A stretch of 55,442 nt of DNA, from NCBI GenBank assembly GCA_018712825.1, contig DVGG01000006.1:1-55442 (forward strand), given 5' to 3'. A model generated the notes under the pieces. That model was given only the letters and a program-made list of their open reading frames with translations, was not told the origin of the DNA and made no database searches. This DNA comes from Candidatus Faecousia excrementipullorum (GTDB lineage Bacteria > Bacillota > Clostridia > Oscillospirales > Oscillospiraceae). A program made the translations under genes and the position numbers. This document shows positions 17,528-25,564 of the stretch, piece by piece; the first letter of the stretch is position 1; every line of letters starts with the position of its first letter.

Positions 17528-17561
17528 TATTCAGCCTGATTCCGCTTCCCAAAAGACAGGA

Positions 17562-17589
17562 TTGAAAAATCCGCTTTTCGTGGTAGAAT
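17562..17589 (+). promoter_or_regulatory. Promoter of patatin-tag operon
   Basis: TTGAAA at 17562-17567, 16 bases, TAGAAT at 17584-17589 with an upstream TGG that extends the -10. Confidence 0.6.
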
Positions 17590-17660
17590 TTCCTTTATGA
17601 GAATCCTTTGCCGCCAGAAGCAGCCGGCGGCAAAAAAAGATGGAAAGGAGTCGTGTGAAC

Positions 17661-18593
17661 ATGTTTACCAAAGATTCGGAACTTCCGGACATGACGAAGA
17701 TCCCCAGAAAGCAGGCTCCGGATACGATTATCTCCGGCTGCATCGTGCTGGAAGGCGGAGGCTTTCGTGGGATGTATACCTCCGGGGTGCTGGATTGCCT
17801 GATGGAGCAGGGGATCAATGTTTCCTGTACCGTTGGCGTATCCGCCGGGGCTCTGAATGGCCTGAACTATGCAGCAGGCCAGATCGGCCGTTCCGCCCGG
17901 TTCAATTTGCAGTATCGGTGGGACTCCCGGTATGTGGGAGTGCAGGCCTACCGTGCCAACCACGGCATCATCGGGTTTGATTTTGTGCTGGATGAATATA
18001 ATCGGTTTGACCCCCTGAATGCGGAGGTGTTTTACCGCCAGGACCGGCGCTTTGTGGCGGTGGCCACCAGCTGCCTTACAGGAAAGGCAGAGTACTTTGA
18101 GAAGGGAAAGTGCCGGGAGCTTATGAAGGCGGTTCAGGCCTCTGCCTCCATTCCCTATGTGTCCCGCCCGGTGGAGGTGGAAGGTGTCCCCTGCCTGGAC
18201 GGCGGCTGTGCCGACCGGGTACCCTTCCAGTGGGCAGTGGATCAGGGCTATGAGAAAATCCTGGTGGTGCGAACCAGAACCAGGGACTTCCGGGCAGAGC
18301 CCAACCCCAGAGCCTCTCATGTGGCAAAGCGGTTTTACTGGCGGTATCCGGAGTTTTCCCAGGTGCTGGCGGAAACAGACGAAATCTATAACCGCCAGTG
18401 TGACCGGATGGAGGAGCTGGAGGCCCAGGGGCGCATCTTCTATCTTACCCCCTCGGAAGTGCCGGATGTGAAGGTGCTGGAAAAGGACTTGGGGAAGCTT
18501 CTGAGCCTGTACCAGCTGGGATACCGGGATGCCCAGGCCCAGCTGCCCGCCCTGCGGGCCTATCTGGGCCTTTCGGAAGGAGAAAAGCCATGA
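17661..18593 (+). CDS. Patatin-like phospholipase family protein
   Basis: The 310-residue protein carries the patatin oxyanion loop LEGGGFRGMYTSGVLD, the nucleophile elbow GVSAGALNG (catalytic Ser) and the dyad Asp in LDGGCADRVP. Patatins hydrolyse acyl esters of phospholipids or other lipids. No signal peptide or membrane segment is seen, so it acts from the cytoplasm. ATG at 17661 is ten bases after GGAG; a GTG at 17655 and an ATG at 17640 are in frame, but the latter overlaps the ribosome binding site. Its last four bases overlap the start of tag, so the two are translationally coupled. Confidence 0.88.
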   Translation: MFTKDSELPDMTKIPRKQAPDTIISGCIVLEGGGFRGMYTSGVLDCLMEQGINVSCTVGVSAGALNGLNYAAGQIGRSARFNLQYRWDSRYVGVQAYRANHGIIGFDFVLDEYNRFDPLNAEVFYRQDRRFVAVATSCLTGKAEYFEKGKCRELMKAVQASASIPYVSRPVEVEGVPCLDGGCADRVPFQWAVDQGYEKILVVRTRTRDFRAEPNPRASHVAKRFYWRYPEFSQVLAETDEIYNRQCDRMEELEAQGRIFYLTPSEVPDVKVLEKDLGKLLSLYQLGYRDAQAQLPALRAYLGLSEGEKP

Positions 18594-19132
18594 AGCGGTG
18601 CAGTTGGGTGGATCTGCGCTCGGAGCGGTATATTGCCTACCACGACCACCGGTGGGGAAAGCCGGAGCATGACGACCGGCAGCTTTTTGAAATGCTGATT
18701 CTGGAGAGCTTCCAGGCGGGGCTTTCCTGGCTGACCATTCTCAACAAGCAGGAGGCCTTTGAAGCCGCCTTTGACGGCTTCGACCCGGCAGTGGTTGCTG
18801 CCTATTCTCAGGAAAAGGTGGAGTCCCTCATGGCAAATCCGGGAATCGTCCGCAACCGGAGAAAGATTCTGGCAGCCATCGGAAATGCACGGGTATTTTT
18901 GCAGATTCAACAGGAATTCGGCAGCTTCGACCGGTACCTGTGGGGCTTTACCCAGGGACAAACCCTGGTAAATGCCACCGGGGTGATACCCACCCACTCG
19001 GAGCTGTCCGACCGGATTTCCCGGGACCTGAAAGCCCGGGGAATGACCTTCGTGGGGACCACCATCGTCTATTCCTACTTGCAGGCAGTGGGTGTGGTGA
19101 ACGACCACGACCCAGAATGTGATTTTCGATAA
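18590..19132 (+). CDS. tag: DNA-3-methyladenine glycosylase I
   Basis: The 180-residue protein removes 3-methyladenine from alkylated DNA as the first step of base-excision repair. The N-terminus (CSW..., then YHDHRWG) and the C-terminus (NDHDPECDF) supply the Cys and His residues that hold the structural zinc in Tag. The internal LILESFQAGLSWLTILNKQEAF segment matches the HhH-fold DNA-binding part. It starts in an ATGA overlap with the patatin gene. Confidence 0.95.
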   Translation: MKRCSWVDLRSERYIAYHDHRWGKPEHDDRQLFEMLILESFQAGLSWLTILNKQEAFEAAFDGFDPAVVAAYSQEKVESLMANPGIVRNRRKILAAIGNARVFLQIQQEFGSFDRYLWGFTQGQTLVNATGVIPTHSELSDRISRDLKARGMTFVGTTIVYSYLQAVGVVNDHDPECDFR

Positions 19133-19137
19133 ATTTT

Positions 19138-19167
19138 GCCCTCCGGAGTTTTCCGGAGGGCGTTTTT
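19138..19167. terminator. Terminator between tag and the RpiR gene
   Basis: GCCCTCCGG at 19138-19146 pairs with CCGGAGGGC at 19153-19161, followed by GTTTTT on the plus strand. It separates two converging genes. Confidence 0.85.
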
Positions 19168-20015
19168 CATTGGTCGCCGGGCTTCTGAATGTAGGTGCGG
19201 GACATCTGGTTCAGGGCGTGCTCATATTCCTGGTTGGCAAGACAGGTGTAGAGAATATCCACCGTATTCAGCTGGGAAATCCGGGAGGCCATGGCGCCGG
19301 AGCGAAACAGGGCTTCGTTGGCGGCAATGTAGAGCTTGTGGTCTGCCAGGGTGGAGATGGGAGACTTGACGAACCGGGTCATGGCAATGGTAGGGACACC
19401 GTTTTCCTTCATGGCCTTGAGGCAGTCAATCATCTCCACGGTAGCGCCGGAATAGGAAAAGATGATTCCCACATCCTGTGGCGTGGCGTTTCGAGCCTGA
19501 ATCAGCTGGGAATGCCAGTCCTCGTTGAGGATGGTGATTTTGTCAATCCGCAGCAGCTTCAGATACAGGTCCTTGGCGGCGCAGAAGGAGGCGCCGATGC
19601 CGAACAGATAGATTACCCGGGCATTCTGAATCAGCTCCACGCATTTCTGGAGGATGTCCGGGTCCAGCAGTGCCCGGGTCTGCTCCAGGGACAGAATATT
19701 CCGGTAGGTAATCTTCTCCATAATCTGCTCCACAGTGTCCATGGGCTCAATTTGCTTTTCCTGGGACTTGTGGAGCTGGGAGCGGACAGCCAGCTCCTGG
19801 GAAACGGCCTGGCGGAAGGCCCGGTAGCCGGAATAGCCGATGTGGCTGCACAGCCGGACGATGGTGGCGGAGGAGGAAAAGGTTCTCTTTGCCAATTCGT
19901 GAATGCTCAGCTGGGTTACCAGCTCGGGGGTGCGGAGGATCTGCTCCGCAACAGAGCGTTCCGTGGGGCTGAGGTTGTCGGATGCTTCCCGGAGTTTCAG
20001 CAGGGGACTGGTCAT
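19167..20015 (-). CDS. RpiR/MurR family transcriptional regulator
   Basis: The 282-residue protein has an N-terminal RpiR helix-turn-helix domain (residues 1-77, with TFSSSATIVRLCSHIGYSGY) and a C-terminal SIS sugar-phosphate-binding domain (about 110-245, FGIGASFCAAKDLY and FSYSGATVEMID). It is divergent from murQ, and MurR-type RpiR proteins sense MurNAc-6-phosphate, so it is the likely regulator of the murQ-PTS operon. That link is inferred from position. A good ribosome binding site (GAAAGGAG) precedes the ATG at 20015. Confidence 0.9.
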   Translation of the reverse strand: MTSPLLKLREASDNLSPTERSVAEQILRTPELVTQLSIHELAKRTFSSSATIVRLCSHIGYSGYRAFRQAVSQELAVRSQLHKSQEKQIEPMDTVEQIMEKITYRNILSLEQTRALLDPDILQKCVELIQNARVIYLFGIGASFCAAKDLYLKLLRIDKITILNEDWHSQLIQARNATPQDVGIIFSYSGATVEMIDCLKAMKENGVPTIAMTRFVKSPISTLADHKLYIAANEALFRSGAMASRISQLNTVDILYTCLANQEYEHALNQMSRTYIQKPGDQ

Positions 20016-20064
20016 GGCGGTTGTCTCCTTTCAAAATGTGCACAGAATGAACAAAAAGCAAAGG

Positions 20065-20093
20065 ATAATACTGTGTAAATACACCATATCCAA
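20065..20093 (-). promoter_or_regulatory. Promoter of the RpiR gene with palindrome in the spacer
   Basis: On the minus strand TTGGAT (20088-20093), 17 bases, TATTAT (20065-20070). The spacer contains the palindrome GTGTAAATACAC (20073-20084), which resembles in form the one after the murQ promoter. Confidence 0.55.
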
Positions 20094-20185
20094 ACGGGAA
20101 ATTTCTGGGCAGTTTCAACAAAACAGCCAAAAGCTATGAAGGAAATCCAGATTATGAAATAAAGTTACATGAATATGATGTTTTA

Positions 20186-20214
20186 TTGACACATTGTGTC
20201 TACTTGATTATAAT
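20186..20214 (+). promoter_or_regulatory. Promoter of the murQ-PTS operon
   Basis: A consensus promoter: TTGACA at 20186-20191, 17 bases, TATAAT at 20209-20214. A palindrome GTACAAATGTAC at 20236-20247 sits where an operator would block transcript start. Confidence 0.85.
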
Positions 20215-20302
20215 AGGCTCATCAAAAGAAATCAAGTACAAATGTACCTTGCGGGGGTACAGAAACAAACAAAAGAATAGCGTGTTGCAGAGGAGCAAGA
20301 TT

Positions 20303-21202
20303 ATGAGTTTGAATCTGGCGAATATGTCCACGGAGACTCGGAATCCCAACACCATGCTGCTGGATACCATGACTCCGCTGGAAATTGTGACTGCGATGAA
20401 TCAGGAGGATGCCCGGATAGCCCAGGTAATTCAGCCTGAATTATCCCATGTCGCCCAATGTGTCGTCTGGGGGATTGCCTCTATACAATCCGGGGGGCGA
20501 ATTATCTATATGGGAGCCGGAACCAGCGGCCGTCTTGGGGTGCTGGATGCGGTGGAATGTCCCCCTACCTTCGGGGTGGACCCCTCCCTGGTGGTGGGGC
20601 TGATTGCCGGGGGCGAAAAGGCCTTTGTCAGGGCGGTGGAAGGGGCGGAGGACGATCCGGCCCTGGGCCGTTTGGATTTGCAGAAAATCCATCTGGCCAA
20701 GGAGGATCTTGTGATTGGCATTGCCGCCTCCGGCCGCACCCCCTATGTGCTGGGCGGCCTGGAATATGCCACGGAGGTGGGGTGCCACACGGTCGCTATC
20801 TCCTGTAACCCCGGGTCCATCATCGGAAAGTATGCCCAGCTGGCCATTGAGGTGGTGCCGGGCCCGGAGGTGCTCACCGGTTCCACCCGGCTGAAGGCCG
20901 GCACCTGTCAGAAGCTGATTCTCAATATGATTTCCACCGCCACCATGGTAGGCTGCGGAAAGGCCTATCAGAATCTGATGGTGGATGTGGTTCAGACCAA
21001 TGAGAAGCTGGTGACAAGAGCCCAGAATATTGTGATGGAGTCCACCGGGGTGAACCGGGAGACTGCCAAAAAGGTGATACAGGAGGCAGGTGGTTCCTGC
21101 AAGAAAGCCATCGTGATGATTCTGGCAAACTGTGATGCAGAAGCCGCCGGCAAGCGCCTGGACAAGGCCAAAGGCCATGTCCGGGAGGCAATTCGGGAGT
21201 AA
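20303..21202 (+). CDS. murQ: N-acetylmuramic acid 6-phosphate etherase
   Basis: The 299-residue SIS-fold enzyme cleaves the lactyl ether of MurNAc-6-phosphate to GlcNAc-6-phosphate and D-lactate. The family motifs are clear: STETRNPNT near the N-terminus, MGAGTSGRLGVLDAVECPPTFG (with the catalytic Glu of ECPPTF) and AGGEKAFVRAVEGAED. The C-terminus carries the helical NLMVDVVQTNEKL and LDKAKGHVR segments. The ATG at 20303 follows AGAGGAG; the frame is open upstream to the promoter but has no better start. It is the first gene of a seven-gene operon. Confidence 0.95.
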   Translation: MSLNLANMSTETRNPNTMLLDTMTPLEIVTAMNQEDARIAQVIQPELSHVAQCVVWGIASIQSGGRIIYMGAGTSGRLGVLDAVECPPTFGVDPSLVVGLIAGGEKAFVRAVEGAEDDPALGRLDLQKIHLAKEDLVIGIAASGRTPYVLGGLEYATEVGCHTVAISCNPGSIIGKYAQLAIEVVPGPEVLTGSTRLKAGTCQKLILNMISTATMVGCGKAYQNLMVDVVQTNEKLVTRAQNIVMESTGVNRETAKKVIQEAGGSCKKAIVMILANCDAEAAGKRLDKAKGHVREAIRE

Positions 21203-21214
21203 GGAGTGATAACC

Positions 21215-22159
21215 ATGGAAATTGTAAACTACGGACAGGCCTATGAAGCCCAGGTGGTGGCGCTTTGGAATCAGTGCCTGACCTATGACACCATCACTGT
21301 GGGAAAATTCCGTCGGCAGGCCCTGTTTGACGAGAACTTTGACCCGGCATTGTGCTATGTGGCGCTGGAGGGGGAACAGGTGGTAGGCTACTGCCTGGGT
21401 ATGCGCCGGAAGTTCCCCTACCTGGAGCGGGGCCTGGAGCCGGACAGAGGATGGATTGTGGCAATCTTTGTGGCGGAGGCTTACCGCCGCCAGGGCATCG
21501 GAACCCGGCTGGTGCAGCGCAGCGAGGGGGATATGCGCTCCCGTGGAGCGAAGAACATCACCCTCTTTGCCTACAGCCCCGGATATTTCTTCCCGGGCAT
21601 TGACAAGGAAAATTACCCGGCGGCAGCGCCTTTCTTTGAGAAACTGGGCTATGAGGCCGGCAGCACCGACTACTCCATGTGCAAGGACCTCCATGGCTTC
21701 CAGATCAGTCCGGAGGGACTGGCTAAAAAGGCGGCGGCGGAGGCCAAAGGCTACCGGTTTGTGAACTTCACTTACGACTATGCCTTGGAGCTGCTGGAAT
21801 TCAACCGGGATAACTTCGGCGGCGGTTGGAAGCGCAACGCCCTGATTGCCATGCAGAACGGCACCGCAGAGGACTTGATTCTGCTGGTACTCAGCCCGGA
21901 AGGAAAAATCTGCGGCTTCAGTATGCGGATGATTGACGGCAACCCCTCCCGGTTCGGCCCCATCGGCATCGATAAGAATATGCGAAACGAGGGCCTGGGG
22001 AGTATCCTGCTGGACTTTGCCCAGCAGGAGATGGCAAGACGGGGCATCTACCATATGTTCTTCGTCACCACCGACGACCCGGGACGGCGCTACTACGAGC
22101 GGAAGGGGCTGCACGTATTCCGCAGCTTTACCTCCTATAAAAAATTCTTCGGAGATTGA
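21215..22159 (+). CDS. Two-domain GNAT family N-acetyltransferase
   Basis: The 314-residue protein contains two GNAT folds in a row. In the first, motif A reads AYRRQGIGTRLVQRSEGDM (about residues 88-106). In the second it reads NEGLGSILLDFAQQEMARRG (about residues 255-275). I chose the ATG at 21215 rather than the GTG at 21206, because AAGGAG overlaps the latter. Inside an operon for an N-acetylated wall sugar it might acetylate an amino sugar freed by peptidoglycan turnover, but the substrate cannot be seen. Confidence 0.85.
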   Translation: MEIVNYGQAYEAQVVALWNQCLTYDTITVGKFRRQALFDENFDPALCYVALEGEQVVGYCLGMRRKFPYLERGLEPDRGWIVAIFVAEAYRRQGIGTRLVQRSEGDMRSRGAKNITLFAYSPGYFFPGIDKENYPAAAPFFEKLGYEAGSTDYSMCKDLHGFQISPEGLAKKAAAEAKGYRFVNFTYDYALELLEFNRDNFGGGWKRNALIAMQNGTAEDLILLVLSPEGKICGFSMRMIDGNPSRFGPIGIDKNMRNEGLGSILLDFAQQEMARRGIYHMFFVTTDDPGRRYYERKGLHVFRSFTSYKKFFGD

Positions 22160-22171
22160 GAGGAAAGACCT

Positions 22172-22852
22172 ATGGGAACTTTGAAACGAATTGTGAGCAT
22201 CGGTGCCCATTCCCTGGATGCGGAGCTGATGGGCGGCCCCCTGATGCTGAAATATGCCAGGGAGGGTGCCCACTGCACCTACATCCATGTGACCCAGGGA
22301 CGGCTGGAGGACCCCAACGCCACGGAGGAGGCCAAGGCGGCTTACCTCAAGTCCCTGCTGGAGCAGAACAAGAAGGCAGCTGAAGTGCTGGGAGGCGACA
22401 CCATCTGGCTGGGCTATGTATCCAGCAATATGCCCTCCACCCAGGAGTTTGCCGCCCGGCTGGAGGATTACTTTGAAAAGGAAAAGGTGGAGCTGGTCAT
22501 CACCCACTGGCGGGGCTCCATGCACCCCCGGCACATCAACACCCACGATGCGGTGACCACGGCGGTGAAGAACCTCCGCCGGAAGGGCAATCCCATCCGC
22601 CTGCTTTACGGCGAAACCTTTGAGGATCTGGTGGGCTTCATTCCCCAGGCCTACTTCGTCCTCACTCCGGAGGAACAGGAGCAGTGGTTCCGGGGCCTGA
22701 AGGTCTACCAGGTATTCAACGGGGAAATCAACGATTTCCCCTATATTCCCTACTACACCACCAACGGCAAGGTTCGCAGCATTGAGTGCGGCAGCAAAGG
22801 GTTCACGGTGAACTATATGTACGCCAGCCTCATCGAGCCTTCTTTGTGGTAA
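22172..22852 (+). CDS. PIG-L/LmbE-like protein with altered catalytic motifs
   Basis: The 226-residue protein has the PIG-L deacetylase fold signature near its N-terminus, but the usual AHPDD motif reads AHSLD, and the second motif HPDH reads HPRH. The zinc ligands (His and second Asp of the first motif, last His of the second) are kept. The Asp that acts as general base in enzymes such as MshB is leucine. The following THDAV segment is typical of the family. It may be a variant deacetylase or a non-catalytic sugar-binding protein. It lies between the GNAT and PTS genes. Confidence 0.75.
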   Translation: MGTLKRIVSIGAHSLDAELMGGPLMLKYAREGAHCTYIHVTQGRLEDPNATEEAKAAYLKSLLEQNKKAAEVLGGDTIWLGYVSSNMPSTQEFAARLEDYFEKEKVELVITHWRGSMHPRHINTHDAVTTAVKNLRRKGNPIRLLYGETFEDLVGFIPQAYFVLTPEEQEQWFRGLKVYQVFNGEINDFPYIPYYTTNGKVRSIECGSKGFTVNYMYASLIEPSLW

Positions 22853-22891
22853 GCCGAGCTTTCCCCATCATAAAAGAAAGGAGGAAAACAC

Positions 22892-23380
22892 ATGGGTAAT
22901 GTATATGTACGGGTGGATGACCGCCTGATTCACGGACAGACCATTGTGGCCTGGTGCCCCACTCTTGGCATCCAGGAGATTATCGCCATCGACGATGCCA
23001 GCGCCAGCAGCCCGATGTTAAAGTCCATTATGACCATGGGCGTCCCCAAAAACTATAAGACCAGCATCGTGACGGCGGACGAGGCCAATGCCCTTCTGAA
23101 GGCTGGCAGCGACTGCAACCGTCTGGTGATTGTGAAGCTGCCCCAGGTTCTGGAGCGAATCCGGGAAAACATCTCCGGTTGCCGCCAGCTGATTCTGGGC
23201 AATATGGCCAAGCGGAGCGACACGGTGCACAAGGTCAGCGGCGCCACCGGCATCTTCTATCTCAGTGACCAGGACGTGGCATTGCTGGATTCCCTGGCGG
23301 CGGAGGGTGTGGACATCGTGTTCCACCAGCTGCCCAACGGCACCAAGCTCACCTGGTCGGCCTTCAAGGAAACTCTGTAA
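22892..23380 (+). CDS. PTS mannose/fructose/sorbose-family EIIB
   Basis: A 162-residue cytoplasmic EIIB. The N-terminus VRVDDRLIHGQTIVAW contains the histidine that takes the phosphoryl group from EIIA and passes it to the sugar. AAAGGAGG precedes the ATG. It is followed by IIC, IID and IIA genes, giving a complete split-subunit permease. Linkage to murQ suggests that the transported sugar is MurNAc or a MurNAc-containing compound; specificity cannot be read from sequence. Confidence 0.92.
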   Translation: MGNVYVRVDDRLIHGQTIVAWCPTLGIQEIIAIDDASASSPMLKSIMTMGVPKNYKTSIVTADEANALLKAGSDCNRLVIVKLPQVLERIRENISGCRQLILGNMAKRSDTVHKVSGATGIFYLSDQDVALLDSLAAEGVDIVFHQLPNGTKLTWSAFKETL

Positions 23381-23405
23381 CATCAAAGAACAGGAGAGAG
23401 AAATC

Positions 23406-24188
23406 ATGAATGTGCTGCAAATCATTTTAATCGCATTGTTTATTTATCTGGGCTCCATCGGTTCCATTGTGGGCAACACCATCGGCTGGTACGGCCTGGG
23501 CCGTCCTCTGGTTGCTTCCTTTATTGTGGGCCTCATCATGGGAGACGTGGGTACCGCCATGGTGGTGGGTATCCCCCTGCAAATCATGTATATGGGCAAT
23601 GTGACCCCCGGCGGCGCCGTTGCCTGGGATCTTAGCTACGCCACTTACATCGGCACCGCCGGCGCTCTGGCCTTCGGACAGGGCATGGGCACCACGGAGC
23701 TGATTGGTCTTGCGGTGGTATTTGCCGGTATCGGCGGCCTGGTGGGCCAGCTGATGTGGAACGTATCCTACGCCCTGAACCTGCCTCTGAACCGTCTTGC
23801 CAACAAGTACGCCGAGGCCGGTGAGACCAAGAAAATGTATATCCCCAATGTGATTGGCGGTCAGGCCATCGGCTTTGCCTGCCGGTTCATCCCCGCCGTC
23901 ATCATCCTCACCTCCATGACCGTAGCTTCCGGTCAGGCAGACTTCGCCACCCTGATTCCCGGCTGGATTACCACATTGCTCAGCGTATTCGGCGGCATGA
24001 TGGCCTCCCTGGGAATGGGCATCATCCTTTCCTTCCTGCTGAAGAAGAAGTACCACATTGTCATCTTCCTGGCAGGCTTCATCCTGGTGACCTACTTCGG
24101 CCTGAGCACCATGGCTGTGGCTGTGGTGGCTGTAATCACTGCCGTGCTGTACTTCGTTGCCTATGACAGAGTGAAAGTGGAGGCATAA
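23406..24188 (+). CDS. PTS mannose-family EIIC
   Basis: A 260-residue membrane protein with about seven hydrophobic segments and the family's GLIMGDVGTAMVVGIPLQIMYMGNVTPGGA block, where most EIIC(Man) proteins carry the sugar-contact residues. It makes the translocation channel with EIID. The ATG at 23406 has GGAGAGA upstream, matches the family N-terminus (two-residue lead into a hydrophobic helix) and does not overlap the IIB gene. Confidence 0.92.
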   Translation: MNVLQIILIALFIYLGSIGSIVGNTIGWYGLGRPLVASFIVGLIMGDVGTAMVVGIPLQIMYMGNVTPGGAVAWDLSYATYIGTAGALAFGQGMGTTELIGLAVVFAGIGGLVGQLMWNVSYALNLPLNRLANKYAEAGETKKMYIPNVIGGQAIGFACRFIPAVIILTSMTVASGQADFATLIPGWITTLLSVFGGMMASLGMGIILSFLLKKKYHIVIFLAGFILVTYFGLSTMAVAVVAVITAVLYFVAYDRVKVEA

Positions 24189-24190
24189 AC

Positions 24191-25057
24191 ATGGAAAAGA
24201 AAATTAGTGAAAAGACATTAAAGAAATCCTTCTGGAACTGGTTCTTCTTTAACGGCTGCTCCCAGCAGGCAGAGAGTATGCTGGGTATGGCCTTCGGTCA
24301 GTCCATGGCTCCGGTGATTGAGGAACTGTACGACACCAAGGAGGAGAAGGCGGAGGCCTTAAAGCGCCACACCTCCCTGTTCAACACCGAATCCCAGGTA
24401 GGCTCCATTGTCAACGGCATCGTCTGCGGCATGGAGGAGGCCAACGCCAACGGCAAGTGCAGCCCGGAGATCATCAGCTCCGTCAAGACTGCCCTCATCG
24501 GACCCACCTCCGCCATCGGTGACTCTTTGTGGGTTGCCACCATCATCCCCATCCTTCTGACCATCTGCCTGTCCATCTCCCAGGCCAGCACCGCCACCTC
24601 CTGGCTGGGCGCTGCTTTGTACCTCATTGCTTACCCCATCCTCACCTGCTGCCTGAGCTACTTCCTGTTCAAGTTCGGCTACCGTTCCGGCCTGGAGGGT
24701 ATGCAGAACATTATGGCCACCGGTCAGCTGGATAAGCTCACCAATACCATGACGGTCATGGGCCTGATTGTGGTGGGTGCCCTTACCGCTTCCTTCGTGT
24801 CCGTGTCCCTGCCCATCCAGATTACCAAGGACGTGTACGATGCCACCACCGGCACCGTTCTGGAAAACCAGGTGCTGTTCAATGCGGACAATATGCTCAA
24901 CACCATCTTCCCCAAGATTCTGCCTCTGGGCCTGACCATGGGCGTATACTACCTGTACTCCAAGAAGCGCTGGTCCCCCATGAAGCTCATGGGCCTGATT
25001 CTGGTGATGGCAGGCGTCCTTACCGGTATCGGCTACCTGTGCGGTGTGTATGTGTGA
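24191..25057 (+). CDS. PTS mannose-family EIID
   Basis: A 288-residue EIID with the family's opening (SFWNWFFFNGCSQQAESMLGMAFGQSMAPVIEELY), the FFNTE-type motif here read as HTSLFNTESQVGSIVNGIV, the GPTSAIGDSLW motif, and C-terminal transmembrane segments. It forms the membrane complex with EIIC. Two bases separate it from the IIC stop, with GGAGG in the end of that gene. Confidence 0.93.
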   Translation: MEKKISEKTLKKSFWNWFFFNGCSQQAESMLGMAFGQSMAPVIEELYDTKEEKAEALKRHTSLFNTESQVGSIVNGIVCGMEEANANGKCSPEIISSVKTALIGPTSAIGDSLWVATIIPILLTICLSISQASTATSWLGAALYLIAYPILTCCLSYFLFKFGYRSGLEGMQNIMATGQLDKLTNTMTVMGLIVVGALTASFVSVSLPIQITKDVYDATTGTVLENQVLFNADNMLNTIFPKILPLGLTMGVYYLYSKKRWSPMKLMGLILVMAGVLTGIGYLCGVYV

Positions 25058-25063
25058 TTGCCT

Positions 25064-25450
25064 ATGGTTGAAATCATTGTAGTCGGCCACGGTACTTACC
25101 CCCAGGGCATCCGTACCAACCTGGAAATGGTGGCAGGTGTCCCGGAGAATATGCACTTCGTGAATTTTACCCCGGATATGTCCCGGGAGGACCTGGAGAA
25201 GAACCTGGATGCACTACTGGAAATCCTGGCAGGAAAGCCGGTGCTCTTCTGTGTGGATCTGCCCGGTGCCACCCCCTTCCAGGTCTGCGCCCTGCGGACT
25301 GCGGCGGAAGCGGAGAGCCGCCGGACGGTGGTGGGCATCAATAACATGGCCTATATGGAAATGGCCATGGATGCACTGGAGGATGTGGATCAGCTGGCAA
25401 AGCGCAGCCTGGACACCACCCGGGAATCCTTGGTATCGTTTCCTGCGTAA
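25064..25450 (+). CDS. PTS mannose-family EIIA
   Basis: A 128-residue EIIA of the mannose type. The histidine in IIVVGHGTYPQG (about residue 9) accepts the phosphoryl group from HPr. The CVDLPGATPFQVCALR stretch also fits the family. There is no clear ribosome binding site; the start (ATG at 25064, or TTG at 25058 right after the EIID stop) probably depends on translational coupling to EIID. It is the last gene before a strong terminator. Confidence 0.9.
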   Translation: MVEIIVVGHGTYPQGIRTNLEMVAGVPENMHFVNFTPDMSREDLEKNLDALLEILAGKPVLFCVDLPGATPFQVCALRTAAEAESRRTVVGINNMAYMEMAMDALEDVDQLAKRSLDTTRESLVSFPA

Positions 25451-25473
25451 ATTCTTTTACCTCCTACCAAGAG

Positions 25474-25505
25474 AAAGGCACCGGCAAAAGTCGGTGCCTT
25501 TCTTC
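25474..25505 (+). terminator. Terminator of the murQ-PTS operon
   Basis: AAAGGCACCG at 25474-25483 pairs with CGGTGCCTTT at 25492-25501, followed by CTTC. Confidence 0.85.
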
Positions 25506-25564
25506 ATGGAAAGTTCATAAATTCGTGCTATATTCCTCCCGAGAATAAGACAAGGAGCATGGTT

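Noticed and set aside
20441..22546. 701-codon minus-strand open frame opposite murQ, GNAT and PIG-L genes
   Set aside because: Composition artefact; all three plus-strand genes are supported by motifs and ribosome binding sites.
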